Assembly: GCF_900142655.1 (NCBI RefSeq)
Contig: NZ_FRBQ01000005.1
Coordinates: 186,001 to 250,000 of the forward strand
DNA length: 64,000 nucleotides
Direction of reading: 5' to 3'
DNA from: Phytopseudomonas punonensis
GTDB taxonomy: Bacteria > Pseudomonadota > Gammaproteobacteria > Pseudomonadales > Pseudomonadaceae
The first letter of the stretch is position 1, and every line of letters starts with the position of its first letter. Both the position numbers and the translations under genes were made by a program. The notes under the pieces were generated by a model, which was not told where the DNA came from, searched no databases, and saw only the letters and a list, made by a program, of their open reading frames with translations. Shown one piece after another: positions 8,774 through 16,669 of this stretch.

Positions 8774-9610
8774 TCAGCCACGGCCTTCGCGGTAGAGGTT
8801 TTCGAAGCAGAAGTTGGTTGCCTCGATATAACCCTCGGCACCACCGCAGTCGAAACGACGGCCTTTGAATTTATAGGCCAGCACGCAACCTTGCTGGGCC
8901 TGCTGCATCAGCGCGTCGGTGATCTGGATCTCGCCGCCTTTGCCCGGCTCGGTGTTCTCGATCAGCTCGAAAATATCCGGGGTCAGGATGTAGCGACCAA
9001 TGATCGCCAGATTCGACGGTGCGTCTTCGGCCTTCGGCTTCTCGACCATGTGGCTGACACGGACGATGTCGTCACGGATGGTTTCGCCAGCGATCACGCC
9101 GTACTTGTGGATTTCGTCCATCGGTACTTCCTGCACCGCCACGATCGAGCAGCGGAACTGGTTGTACAGCTTGACCATCTGGGTCAGTACACCATCGCCT
9201 TCGATGTTCAGGCACAGGTCATCGGCCAGCACCACGGCGAACGGCTCGTCGCCGATAAGCGGGCGGCCGCTGAGAATCGCGTGGCCCAGGCCCTTCATTT
9301 CCACCTGACGGGTGTAGGAGAAGGTGCAGTTGTCAATCAGGCGACGGATGCCGACCAGGTACTTTTCCTTGTCGGTATTACGGATCTGATGTTCCAGCTC
9401 GTAGCTGATGTCGAAATGGTCTTCCAGGGAGCGCTTGCCGCGGCCGGTGACCATGGCGATCTCGGTCAGGCCAGCGTTGAGGGCTTCTTCGACGCCGTAC
9501 TGGATCAGCGGCGTGTTGACCACAGGCAGCATTTCCTTGGGCATGGCCTTGGTCGCCGGGAGAAAGCGGGTGCCATAACCGGCGGCAGGGAACAGGCATT
9601 TCTTGATCAT
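8774..9610 (-). CDS. galU: UTP-glucose-1-phosphate uridylyltransferase, copy 1
   Basis: 278 residues; makes UDP-glucose from glucose-1-phosphate and UTP. The nucleotidyltransferase signature AAGYGTRFLPATKAMPKEMLP opens the protein; VLADDLCLN, EVPMDEIHKYGVIAG and VEKPKAEDAPSNLAIIGRY follow. It is nearly identical to the second copy at 30130-30966: I count about 18 differing residues in 278 by eye. The start MIKKCLF at 9610 is preceded by AAGGAAA and matches copy 2; an ATG 21 bp upstream contains this ribosome site. It lies 49 bp downstream of a CinA-family gene and next to the carotenoid genes, whose CrtX consumes UDP-glucose. Confidence 0.95.
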   Translation of the reverse strand: MIKKCLFPAAGYGTRFLPATKAMPKEMLPVVNTPLIQYGVEEALNAGLTEIAMVTGRGKRSLEDHFDISYELEHQIRNTDKEKYLVGIRRLIDNCTFSYTRQVEMKGLGHAILSGRPLIGDEPFAVVLADDLCLNIEGDGVLTQMVKLYNQFRCSIVAVQEVPMDEIHKYGVIAGETIRDDIVRVSHMVEKPKAEDAPSNLAIIGRYILTPDIFELIENTEPGKGGEIQITDALMQQAQQGCVLAYKFKGRRFDCGGAEGYIEATNFCFENLYREGRG

Positions 9611-9659
9611 GGTTTTTCCTTGAATGGTCAATGTTGCTCAAGTCGCTGGAACGGCTGGC

Positions 9660-10160
9660 TCAGGAGGTCTGACGCAGCCGCTCGTAGTAATAAGGCAGTC
9701 GTAGCAAGGCATGACGCGCGGCGGCGGCGCGCCGTTCGTTGTTGTCTCCGGGGAAGGTCACTGTCTCGCTGGTCACACCCTGGTGCTCGGCCAGGCGCGT
9801 GGCGCAGGCGAAACACATGGCGCCGTCGTAGACTTCCTGATCGCGCTTGTCGTCAGCAGTCGGGGCGCCGGTAATCGCCAGGATGATGTCGGCGCTACTG
9901 GCCATCAGCACGCCAAGCGCCATCTCGCGGGCGACCTCTTCGCTATTCATGCCAAAGGTCTCGAGGGTCTCGGGCTTCACGCCCAGCGTGCTTTGCATGG
10001 CGCGTTTCGAATAGACCACGAAACCGCTCTCGAGCACGCCGTCGCAACCGGGCACGGCAGCCACTGTAGCGGCCAGCAGACCGGCCGTGGCCGACTCTGC
10101 CGTACTCAGTACCAGGTTGTACTTTTCCAGGAAATGGACCGCCTGCTCGATGTTTTGCAT
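9660..10160 (-). CDS. CinA C-terminal-domain family protein (PncC-like amidohydrolase)
   Basis: 166 residues, a stand-alone CinA C-terminal domain. In PncC this domain deamidates nicotinamide mononucleotide in NAD recycling. The nucleophile region STAESATAGLLAATVAAVPG (residues 19-38) and GFVVYSKRAMQSTLGV match the family. However, the usual TGVAGPGG loop is replaced by TGAPTADDKRD, so activity on NMN is uncertain. It is upstream of galU copy 1 on the same strand and probably co-transcribed with it. Confidence 0.8.
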   Translation of the reverse strand: MQNIEQAVHFLEKYNLVLSTAESATAGLLAATVAAVPGCDGVLESGFVVYSKRAMQSTLGVKPETLETFGMNSEEVAREMALGVLMASSADIILAITGAPTADDKRDQEVYDGAMCFACATRLAEHQGVTSETVTFPGDNNERRAAAARHALLRLPYYYERLRQTS

Positions 10161-10324
10161 GACCGCGAAAGTCTCCTACCCAATCGTTACTGTGTGTCTA
10201 TGGCAGTGAGCGAGGCACACAAGTTCCGAAGCATTTGGCGGCGACCTTTGATCGTGGCGGCTGAACTCCCTGAGGGCGCTGTTTTTCTCAGCTCTGACAA
10301 CCGATGAAATTGAGGGGGCGACAC

Positions 10325-10762
10325 GTGAATACCCTGCGCAAGCTGGACGATACCCATGAGCTGCATGATGTAAGAGACGATTCGATACGCCAGGCTTTCG
10401 TACAGGCGCTGGGCGAAAAAGCGCGCCCATTGTTCGAAGAGGCCGCGAGCTATGCGCGCAATCATGATCTCGACGTGGTGGTCGACCTAGTGCTGGAACA
10501 CGACAAACCACGCCTGATTCTGGCGGTCAGCCGCCCAGGCGAAGAGCCTGTGAGCAGTTACAGCCTGGTCGCAAATCTCGCCGCGCAACGCATGTTGCAC
10601 GAGGAGTTCTACGCCGACAGCGGCGACATCCATCGCCAGGAATCGCTGCTGGCTTCGGTGAATGAAAAAGTCATCGACACCCGATTGGCCAACTTCTTCC
10701 GCAAGGGTTTCGCCCTGCCACTGGACTACATCAACGAGCGCCATCCCATCGGTTTCTGGTGA
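10325..10762 (+). CDS. conserved hypothetical protein
   Basis: 145 residues, mostly charged and helical (NTLRKLDDTHELHDVRDD, KARPLFEEAASYARNHD) with a beta-strand-rich centre (DVVVDLVLEHDKPRLILAVS). No signal peptide, membrane segment or motif I recognise. A GTG start at 10325 is chosen because a strong GAGGGGG ribosome site lies just before it; an in-frame ATG at 10304 has none. It is divergent from the CinA-family gene. Codon use looks native. Confidence 0.65.
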   Translation: MNTLRKLDDTHELHDVRDDSIRQAFVQALGEKARPLFEEAASYARNHDLDVVVDLVLEHDKPRLILAVSRPGEEPVSSYSLVANLAAQRMLHEEFYADSGDIHRQESLLASVNEKVIDTRLANFFRKGFALPLDYINERHPIGFW

Positions 10763-10847
10763 TCGCGCCGTTTGGCTGATCCTGAGCAAGGCTTGCCGGC
10801 AGGCGCTGACCTAGAGTGCCGACTGGTCAATTTGCGAGGAGAAGGCC

Positions 10848-12023
10848 ATGAAAGCCGATGTCGTCATCGTGGGGGCCGGGCCTGCCGGGCTGTGCCTGGC
10901 TCGTTCGTTGTCCGGTCAGGGATTGTCGATCCGGATCATTGAGCGTCAGCAGGAAACCGAACTGGCGGCACCGTTCTTCGATGGTCGAGAAATCGCGCTC
11001 ACTCGCGCCTCCCAGCAGATCCTAGAGAAACTGGGTATCTGGCAGCAATTCACACCTGATGAAATCTCTCCGTTGCGTGACGCACAAGTGCTCAACGGCC
11101 CTTCGCACTACGCTTTGCGTATAACCGCCACAGCAGTCGGCAAAGAACGCTTGGGCTGGCTGGTGCCCAACCAGGCGATTCGCCGCGCGGCGTACTGCTC
11201 GATAAGTGAATGCAGCGACCTCGAGCTGATCACCGAGCGCACCATCAGCGAACTGAGCTGCTCGGCTCGCGGCGTGTCGATGCGGCTGAGCGACGGCAAG
11301 GCACTCGAGGCACGATTGATCGTCGCGGCTGATAGCCGCTTCTCGGAAACCCGCCGTCGTTTAGGGATTGGTGCGCGTATGGAGGATTTCGGCAAGACCA
11401 TGCTGGTCTGCCGCATGGCCCACGAGCGCAGCCACGAACAGGTTGCCTGGGAATGGTTTGGCTACGGCCAAACGCTCGCCCTGCTCCCATTGCACGGCAA
11501 CCTTGCCTCGGCGGTGCTGACACTAACGCCTGGGCAAATGAACGAGGTGATGAGCCTCGATCCGCAGGCGTTCTCCCGTGAGATGGAGCAGCGTTTTGAA
11601 GGGCGCCTTGGGCGCATGGAGCTGATTGGCGAGCGCATCACTTATCCGCTGGTAGGCGTGTATGCCGAGCGCTTCGCTGGCGTGCGCAGCGCGCTGGTCG
11701 GTGATGCCGCGGTGGGTATGCATCCGGTCACGGCCCACGGCTTCAACTTGGGTCTGCAGAGCCAGAAGCGCCTGGCAGATAGCCTGCTCGACGCGTTGCA
11801 TAACGGCAGGGACATTGGCGTGCCAGAGGTATTGCAGCGGTACGCCAGTGCTCAGCAGCGTGCCAGCTGGCCGCTGTACCAGGCCACCAGTCTGCTGGTG
11901 CGCCTGTACACCGATGACCGCGCACCTACCCGCCTGCTGCGCAATGCCGGCCTGCGGCTGGCGCAGAACCTGCCGCCCTTCAAAGCGGCGTTGGCCCGGC
12001 ACCTGACCCAGATTGCGCGCTAG
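10848..12023 (+). CDS. ubiM: UbiH/UbiM-type FAD-dependent ubiquinone hydroxylase
   Basis: 391-residue flavoprotein monooxygenase of the UbiF/H/I/M group, acting on a ring carbon during ubiquinone synthesis. GxGxxG is at VIVGAGPAGLCLARSL (residues 5-20); a second FAD motif GDAAVGMHPVTAHGFNLGLQ near residue 285 is the family signature. FFDGREIALTRASQQILEKLG and ISPLRDAQVLNG resemble UbiM more than UbiH or UbiI, but assignment within the group is from memory. A GAGGAGAAGG site precedes the ATG. Its stop codon TAG is formed by a target TA plus the first base of an inserted repeat element (12023-12194). Confidence 0.7.
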   Translation: MKADVVIVGAGPAGLCLARSLSGQGLSIRIIERQQETELAAPFFDGREIALTRASQQILEKLGIWQQFTPDEISPLRDAQVLNGPSHYALRITATAVGKERLGWLVPNQAIRRAAYCSISECSDLELITERTISELSCSARGVSMRLSDGKALEARLIVAADSRFSETRRRLGIGARMEDFGKTMLVCRMAHERSHEQVAWEWFGYGQTLALLPLHGNLASAVLTLTPGQMNEVMSLDPQAFSREMEQRFEGRLGRMELIGERITYPLVGVYAERFAGVRSALVGDAAVGMHPVTAHGFNLGLQSQKRLADSLLDALHNGRDIGVPEVLQRYASAQQRASWPLYQATSLLVRLYTDDRAPTRLLRNAGLRLAQNLPPFKAALARHLTQIAR

Positions 12024-12194
12024 GGTCGGTCTGAAAAGTCAGCGAGCGAAGGTCAGGCGAGGCAAAAATCGGTGAGGAACGGACTGGGCTCGCATCCGAG
12101 TTCACGAGCTATAAATGAGCATTCCGACTGCGCTGGCAATCCAGCCGACTTTTAACGAAGCATCACCGAACGCAGGTACTTTTCGGACAGAGCC
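12023..12194. mobile_element. 172-bp inverted-repeat element (MITE-like) flanked by TA
   Basis: Terminal inverted repeats of 17 bp match at 14 positions: left arm 12023-12039 (core GTCTGAAAAGT), right arm 12178-12194 (core ACTTTTCGGAC). A TA dinucleotide directly flanks each end (12021-12022 and 12195-12196), as expected for a TA target-site duplication of the IS630/mariner type or some IS5-group elements. No coding capacity inside. It fills the gap between the ends of ubiM and cysW and supplies the third base of the ubiM stop codon. Confidence 0.6.
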
Positions 12195-12197
12195 TAA

Positions 12198-13028
12198 TCA
12201 GCTGTCGGCGGCGCGCTGCATATTCACCCGCTGCCGCCATTCCATGTAGGTCTTGAGCAACAGGGTAAGCAGCGCCATGCAGGCCAGCAAGGCAGCGGCC
12301 GTGAAGGCGGCCACCGGCTTGTAATCGTTATTGAGCTGGTCGACCAGCAGCGGCAAGGTCAGGGTTTGGTTGAGGATGGTGCCGGACACTACCGACACTG
12401 CCCCGAACTCACCCACAGCGCGGGCGTTGGTGACCACCACGCCATACAGCAGCGCCCACTTGATGTTAGGCAGCGTGATATGCCGGAAGATCTGCCAGCC
12501 ATTGGCGCCCAGGCACAGCGCCGAGGTTTCTTCGTCATTGCCCTGGGACTGCATCACTGGAATCAGGATGCGCGCCACGTAAGGCGCGGTGACGAACACC
12601 GTGACCATGACGATACCCGGCCAGGCGAACATCAGCTGCATGTCGTTATCGTAGAACCACTGGCCCACCGCCGTTTCCAGCCCGTAGACGACCAGGTAGC
12701 AGAGGCCTGCAACCACGGGCGAAACGGCATAGGGAATGTCCACCAGAGTGGTCAGCAGCTTGCGGCCGCGGAAGTCGTAGTGGGTCACGCACCAAGCCAG
12801 CAGAATGCCGAAGCACAGGTTCAACGGCACGGTCAGCGCGGCGACCAGCAAGGTCAGGCCAATGGCGTGCTGCATGTAGTCCTGGGAAAGATTGTCGACC
12901 AGCATAGCCCAGCCACCGCTCAGGGCCTTGCTGAAAATAAGCACCAGCGGCACCACCAGCATCAGCGCTACCGCGCCAAGGCCGAGGCCGATCAGCAACC
13001 ATTGATGCCAGGATTGAGGCTTTTTCAT
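12198..13028 (-). CDS. cysW: sulfate/thiosulfate ABC transporter permease CysW
   Basis: 276-residue inner-membrane permease, one of the two channel subunits for sulfate import. About six membrane helices are visible; the EAA loop is EETSALCLGANGWQIFRHITLPNIKWALLYG and GEFGAVSVVSG is typical of CysW. The ATG at 13028 overlaps the cysT stop (ATGA, 13025-13028). The open frame continues far upstream but that is inside cysT. The protein ends EWRQRVNMQRAADS three bases before the inverted-repeat element; cysA, which normally follows cysW, is missing. Confidence 0.93.
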   Translation of the reverse strand: MKKPQSWHQWLLIGLGLGAVALMLVVPLVLIFSKALSGGWAMLVDNLSQDYMQHAIGLTLLVAALTVPLNLCFGILLAWCVTHYDFRGRKLLTTLVDIPYAVSPVVAGLCYLVVYGLETAVGQWFYDNDMQLMFAWPGIVMVTVFVTAPYVARILIPVMQSQGNDEETSALCLGANGWQIFRHITLPNIKWALLYGVVVTNARAVGEFGAVSVVSGTILNQTLTLPLLVDQLNNDYKPVAAFTAAALLACMALLTLLLKTYMEWRQRVNMQRAADS

Positions 13029-13873
13029 CGACCTTGCCTCTGCCATTTGAACAGCCGACCCTGCACCACCTGCAAGGTGAACAGCAGGAACAGCGAAGCC
13101 AGAAGGATGACCGAGGCGATTGCCGCGGCTGCCGGGTAGTTGAACTCCTGCAGGCGCACGAAAATCATCAACGACGACACTTCGGTTTTGTAGGGAATGT
13201 TCCCGGCGATCATGATCACTGCGCCAAACTCGCCCAGGCTGCGCACGAACGACTGCGACGCGCCCGTGATCAGCGCCGGAGCCAGGCTCGGTAGCACCAC
13301 GTAGACGAAGCTTTGCCATTTCTTGGCGCCCAGGGTGCGCGCCGCTTCTTCGTACTCGCTGCCCAGGCTTTGCAGAACCGGCTGCACGGTACGCACCACG
13401 AACGGCAGGCTGGTAAAAACCATGGCGATCACCAGGCCGGGGTAGGCATAGGCCATCTTGATGCCTGCGGCCTCGAAATACTGGCCGAGCCAACCATTGG
13501 GCACAAGCAGAGTCGCCAGGGTCAGGCCAGCCACCGAGGTGGGCAGTGCGAACGGCAGATCCACCAGGGCATCGACCAGACGGCGCCCGGGGAAGTCATA
13601 GCGGGTGATGATCCAGGCGATCAACAGGCCGATCAACAACGCGATCACCGTCGAGTAAAAGGCGCCGCTGATGGTCACCTTGTAACTCTGCACCACGCGC
13701 GGATCGCTGATCGCCTGCCAGTACTGCGCCCAGCTCATGTCGCTGACGTACAGCAGCAAAGCGGACAGCGGAAACAGGATCACCAGCGACAGATAAAAGA
13801 CGCTAAAGCCGAAACTCAGGCCAAAACCTGGCAACAACGGGCTCTGCAGAAAGAAAATCGGGGTCTTGCTCAC
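13025..13873 (-). CDS. cysT: sulfate/thiosulfate ABC transporter permease CysT
   Basis: 282-residue partner permease (CysT, also called CysU). Six hydrophobic segments; DLPFALPTSVAGLTLATL and the EAA loop YEEAARTLGAKKWQSFVYVVLP are characteristic, followed by SLGEFGAVIMIAGN. A GTG start at 13873 is preferred: AAGGAC lies 7 bp upstream, whereas the more distal TTG at 13888 has no site of its own. Transcribed with sbp upstream, after a 283-bp spacer carrying repeats and a strong hairpin (13891-13919) placed just before the ribosome site. Confidence 0.93.
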   Translation of the reverse strand: MSKTPIFFLQSPLLPGFGLSFGFSVFYLSLVILFPLSALLLYVSDMSWAQYWQAISDPRVVQSYKVTISGAFYSTVIALLIGLLIAWIITRYDFPGRRLVDALVDLPFALPTSVAGLTLATLLVPNGWLGQYFEAAGIKMAYAYPGLVIAMVFTSLPFVVRTVQPVLQSLGSEYEEAARTLGAKKWQSFVYVVLPSLAPALITGASQSFVRSLGEFGAVIMIAGNIPYKTEVSSLMIFVRLQEFNYPAAAAIASVILLASLFLLFTLQVVQGRLFKWQRQGR

Positions 13874-13890
13874 TCGTAAGTCCTTCAATG

Positions 13891-13919
13891 CACAAACCGC
13901 CGGAAGTCGGCGGTTTGTG
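13891..13919 (-). promoter_or_regulatory. 11-bp perfect hairpin just upstream of cysT
   Basis: Arms CACAAACCGCC and GGCGGTTTGTG with a 7-nt loop. There is no T-run on the minus strand, so it is more likely an mRNA-stabilising or attenuating stem between sbp and cysT than a full terminator. Such a stem would allow more binding protein than permease from one operon. Confidence 0.5.
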
Positions 13920-13968
13920 AATACAGCGGATGCGGATCAGCCCGTAGCTGAGGCAGCAATCGTAGAAC

Positions 13969-13994
13969 GGTGGACGGATGAAACGTCGTCCACC
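13969..13994. repeat. short inverted repeat, REP-like
   Basis: GGTGGACG and CGTCCACC arms separated by 10 bp in the sbp-cysT spacer. Sequence and context resemble the GTAGGGTGGAT repeat at 17716-17789. Confidence 0.45.
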
Positions 13995-14036
13995 TTACAA
14001 CTACAAAGTACCGGGTGTAGCCGGTGGAAATTGCCT

Positions 14037-14123
14037 TGTAGGAGCGGGCCATGCCCGCGAACAATTGTGGCTACGCCGCAATCTTTGTACGTGCCCACCA
14101 TTCGCGGGCATGGCCCGCTCCCA
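14037..14123. repeat. paired inverted REP elements
   Basis: A 21-bp arm at 14041-14061 (starting GGAGCGGGCCATGCCC) is repeated as a perfect reverse complement at 14101-14121, with 39 bp between. The sequence is the classic extragenic palindrome found in many hundreds of copies in Pseudomonas genomes. It sits downstream of the sbp stop codon. Confidence 0.85.
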
Positions 14124-14155
14124 CGACACTAAGTCATCAACCGAGCCTTAGATAA

Positions 14156-15169
14156 TCAACGACCTTCGGCCAGAAGCTGGTCGAGGATACCATTGCCATC
14201 GAAGTGCTTGGCAGTGATCTCGTCCCAGGTGCCGAGCACATCGGTGGGGTTGAGCAGGCGCAGCTCCTGGAACTGGCCAGCAGTTTCGGCAGCTACTTCC
14301 TTGTCCTGCACGCGGTAGTGGTAGGTGGTCAGCAGCTTCTGGATGTCCTTGCTGTACTGGAAGTCCAGGTAGGCCTTGGCCACGTCACGGGTGCCCTTCT
14401 CGTCCACTACCTTGTCGACCACCGCAACCGGGAATTCGGCCAGCACACTGACGGGCGGAACCACCACTTCGAACTCGCCGGATTTGAATTCTTCGCCCTT
14501 GGCGATATTCACCACTTCCGATTCGAAGCTCAGCAGCACATCGCCCTGCCCATTCTGGGCGAAGGCCACGGTGGCGCCACGGCCGCCAGTGGGGAAGTTC
14601 TCGACGTTACGCAGCACCTTGCCGACGAACTCCTTTATCTTCGCCTCATCGCCCTTGAAGGCCTCGTTGGCATACAGCCAGGCGCCCAGGTAGCTGTAGC
14701 GAGCGTTGCCGGAGGTTTTCGGGTTGGGGAACACCAGTTTCACGTCAGAGCGGGCCAGGTCGTCCCAGTTCTTGATGCCTTTGGGATTGCCCTTGCGCAC
14801 CAGGAAGGCGGTGGTGCTGTAGTACGGCGAGCTGTGGTTGGGGAACTGCTCGGCCCAGTCCTTACGCACCAGGCCACGCTTGGCGAGGATGTCCACGTCG
14901 GTGACCTGGTTGAAGGTCACAGTGTCGACTTTCTTGCCCTGAATGATGTCCTGCGCCTGGCGCGAGGTGCCGGCGAACGACTGGTCGATCTTCAGATCCT
15001 TGCCGGTCTCGGCCTTCCAGTGAGCCTGGAACTTGGGGTTGATCTCGGCGAACAGCTCGCGGGCGACATCGTAGGAGGCGTTGAGAATCGGCTTGTCCGC
15101 CGCCGATGCGACAGCGCTGCCAAGCAGCGACGTGGTGACGGCAGTCGCCAGCAGGATTTTCTTCAGCAT
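14156..15169 (-). CDS. sbp: periplasmic sulfate-binding protein
   Basis: 337 residues with a signal peptide (MLKKILLATAVTTSLLGSAVASA). Mature protein starts ADKPILNASYDVARELFAEINPKF, the sulfate-binding protein signature; SFAGTSRQAQDIIQGKKVD, FPNPKTSGNARYSYLGAW and GRGATVAFAQNGQGDVLLSFESE are further family motifs, several contributing main-chain ligands to sulfate. Start at 15169 is supported by the signal peptide and an AAGGAAA site; the open frame to 15265 upstream is non-coding. First gene of sbp-cysT-cysW. Expression under sulfate limitation by CysB is expected from the family but I do not mark a site. Confidence 0.95.
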   Translation of the reverse strand: MLKKILLATAVTTSLLGSAVASAADKPILNASYDVARELFAEINPKFQAHWKAETGKDLKIDQSFAGTSRQAQDIIQGKKVDTVTFNQVTDVDILAKRGLVRKDWAEQFPNHSSPYYSTTAFLVRKGNPKGIKNWDDLARSDVKLVFPNPKTSGNARYSYLGAWLYANEAFKGDEAKIKEFVGKVLRNVENFPTGGRGATVAFAQNGQGDVLLSFESEVVNIAKGEEFKSGEFEVVVPPVSVLAEFPVAVVDKVVDEKGTRDVAKAYLDFQYSKDIQKLLTTYHYRVQDKEVAAETAGQFQELRLLNPTDVLGTWDEITAKHFDGNGILDQLLAEGR

Positions 15170-15425
15170 GATCCGGGGTTTCCTTACGAGAGGGCAGATA
15201 AGGGCGGCAGTCTGCCTGATGGCCTTATGCCTTAAAAGAATCCTTTTACCATAACCATATTCCACTACGCACTGAGGTCTGTTGACGTTTCACGCACGGC
15301 TACGCCGTAGCCCATTTTGCCGCGAGGCAAGGACGCCTTCATCACGGCAGAACGACACTGGGCGCCGCAGGTCTGAATCCTCAGACAGACGGGCCTCCGT
15401 CGTTTCACCCATGAAGGTAACTGGT

Positions 15426-16322
15426 ATGCAAGAACAAGCAGACGGCAAGACACCCGGCCTGTCAGCCGAAGAAGAGCGCGAGATCGATGAGAAGCTGCCG
15501 CCGCGGGCGGCGGTGTTGCATGAAACCATCAGGATTCAGGGCGACCATGAACTGGAGCGCAGCATCGCAGCATTATGGTGGTCGGCGCTGGCCGCCGGGC
15601 TGACCATGGGCCTGTCGCTGATGGCCATGGGTTTGTTCCGCTCTCGGTTGGGCCCCAGCGATGAAAGTCATGTGATCGCCAGCCTCGGTTATTCGGCAGG
15701 CTTTCTGGGGGTGATACTCGCCCGTCAGCAACTGTTTACGGAAAACACCCTGACCGCCGTGCTGCCGGTGATGAGCAAGCTGACCCTGAACAATGTCGGG
15801 CGACTATTGCGTCTTTGGGGCGTGGTGCTATGCGGAAACCTAGCCGGCACCCTGCTGGTGGCTTGGGTGATGCTGCGCCTGCCGATTTTCGATACCCAGA
15901 CCGACCTGGCGTTTCTGGAAATCGGCCGTAAGGTGATGGAAAACGACGTGTCCACGATGCTTGCCAAAGGCATCATTTCGGGCTGGATGATCGCCACCAT
16001 GGTGTGGATGATCGCCTCGATGGAAAGCGCCAAGATCGCCATTATCGTGATGATCACTTACCTGATGGCACTGGGTGACTTCACCCATATCGTGGTCGGC
16101 TCGGTAGAGGTGTCTTATCTGGTGTATGCCGGTGAAGTGAGTTGGAGCGATTTCTGGCTGGTGTTTGCGGGGCCTACCCTGGCCGGCAACATCATCGGTG
16201 GCAGCTTTATCTTTGCCCTGCTCAGCCATGCCCAGATCCGCAGCGAGCGTGACGTAATTGCCAAGCGCGAGCGCGACAAGCACAAGTTGCTGGAGGAGTT
16301 GCGCCGCAATCGCAAGGACTGA
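15426..16322 (+). CDS. formate/nitrite transporter family channel (YfdC-like)
   Basis: 298 residues. A charged N-terminal tail (EEEREIDEKLPPRAAVLHETI) is followed by six membrane helices and a C-terminal basic coil (ERDKHKLLEELRRNRKD). ALAAGLTMGLSLMAMGL, GFLGVILARQQLFTENTLTAVLP, LVAWVML and GDFTHIVVGSVE match the FNT pentameric channel fold. Substrate of this YfdC branch is unknown; a small monovalent anion is likely. The ATG at 15426 follows GAAGGT; an ATG at 15411 is possible. Divergent from sbp, sharing a 256-bp intergenic region. Confidence 0.85.
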   Translation: MQEQADGKTPGLSAEEEREIDEKLPPRAAVLHETIRIQGDHELERSIAALWWSALAAGLTMGLSLMAMGLFRSRLGPSDESHVIASLGYSAGFLGVILARQQLFTENTLTAVLPVMSKLTLNNVGRLLRLWGVVLCGNLAGTLLVAWVMLRLPIFDTQTDLAFLEIGRKVMENDVSTMLAKGIISGWMIATMVWMIASMESAKIAIIVMITYLMALGDFTHIVVGSVEVSYLVYAGEVSWSDFWLVFAGPTLAGNIIGGSFIFALLSHAQIRSERDVIAKRERDKHKLLEELRRNRKD

Positions 16323-16669
16323 CCGTGCAAGACCGCCAAAGGCCTCAAGGTCTCGGCCGCCTTTCTCGAAGTCGAGTCTTCGAAGGCGTCGCACTGATGC
16401 CGGCGCGCACCAGCAAAGGCCTGGTCAACGCCAGTGGCGCGTTCGTCTGCAACAAAGCCCACCTGATTTCCCAGGCGGGCTTTGTTGATGACAACCGAGG
16501 GGCAGCAGGCGAGCCAGTCGATCCCCTTGCCGCCTTTGATGAACTATGGGGAGCTTACAATCCAAGCAGAAACAGCTCTTGCTTGTCGTTCCCCCAGCCA
16601 TTCATCGAGTCGCTACGCTGCCAGAAGTCGAGCGCCCAGTAGCCAGGGCGCTATCCAGTTCAACGCTGA
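16323..16669. other. intergenic stretch with one hairpin
   Basis: 347 bp between the convergent FNT gene and the binding-protein gene. A stem at 16450-16487 (arms CAACAAAGCCC and GGGCTTTGTTG) probably ends transcription from one or both sides. A 105-codon open frame here has no protein-like character or ribosome site; I see no gene. Confidence 0.5.

Noticed and set aside
13029..13493. Upstream extension of the cysW reading frame
   Set aside because: It lies within cysT in another phase; the extra residues are arginine-rich and not permease-like. The ATGA overlap defines the start.
16325..16642. 105-codon open frame after the FNT gene
   Set aside because: No similarity that I recognise and it runs through a terminator-like hairpin.
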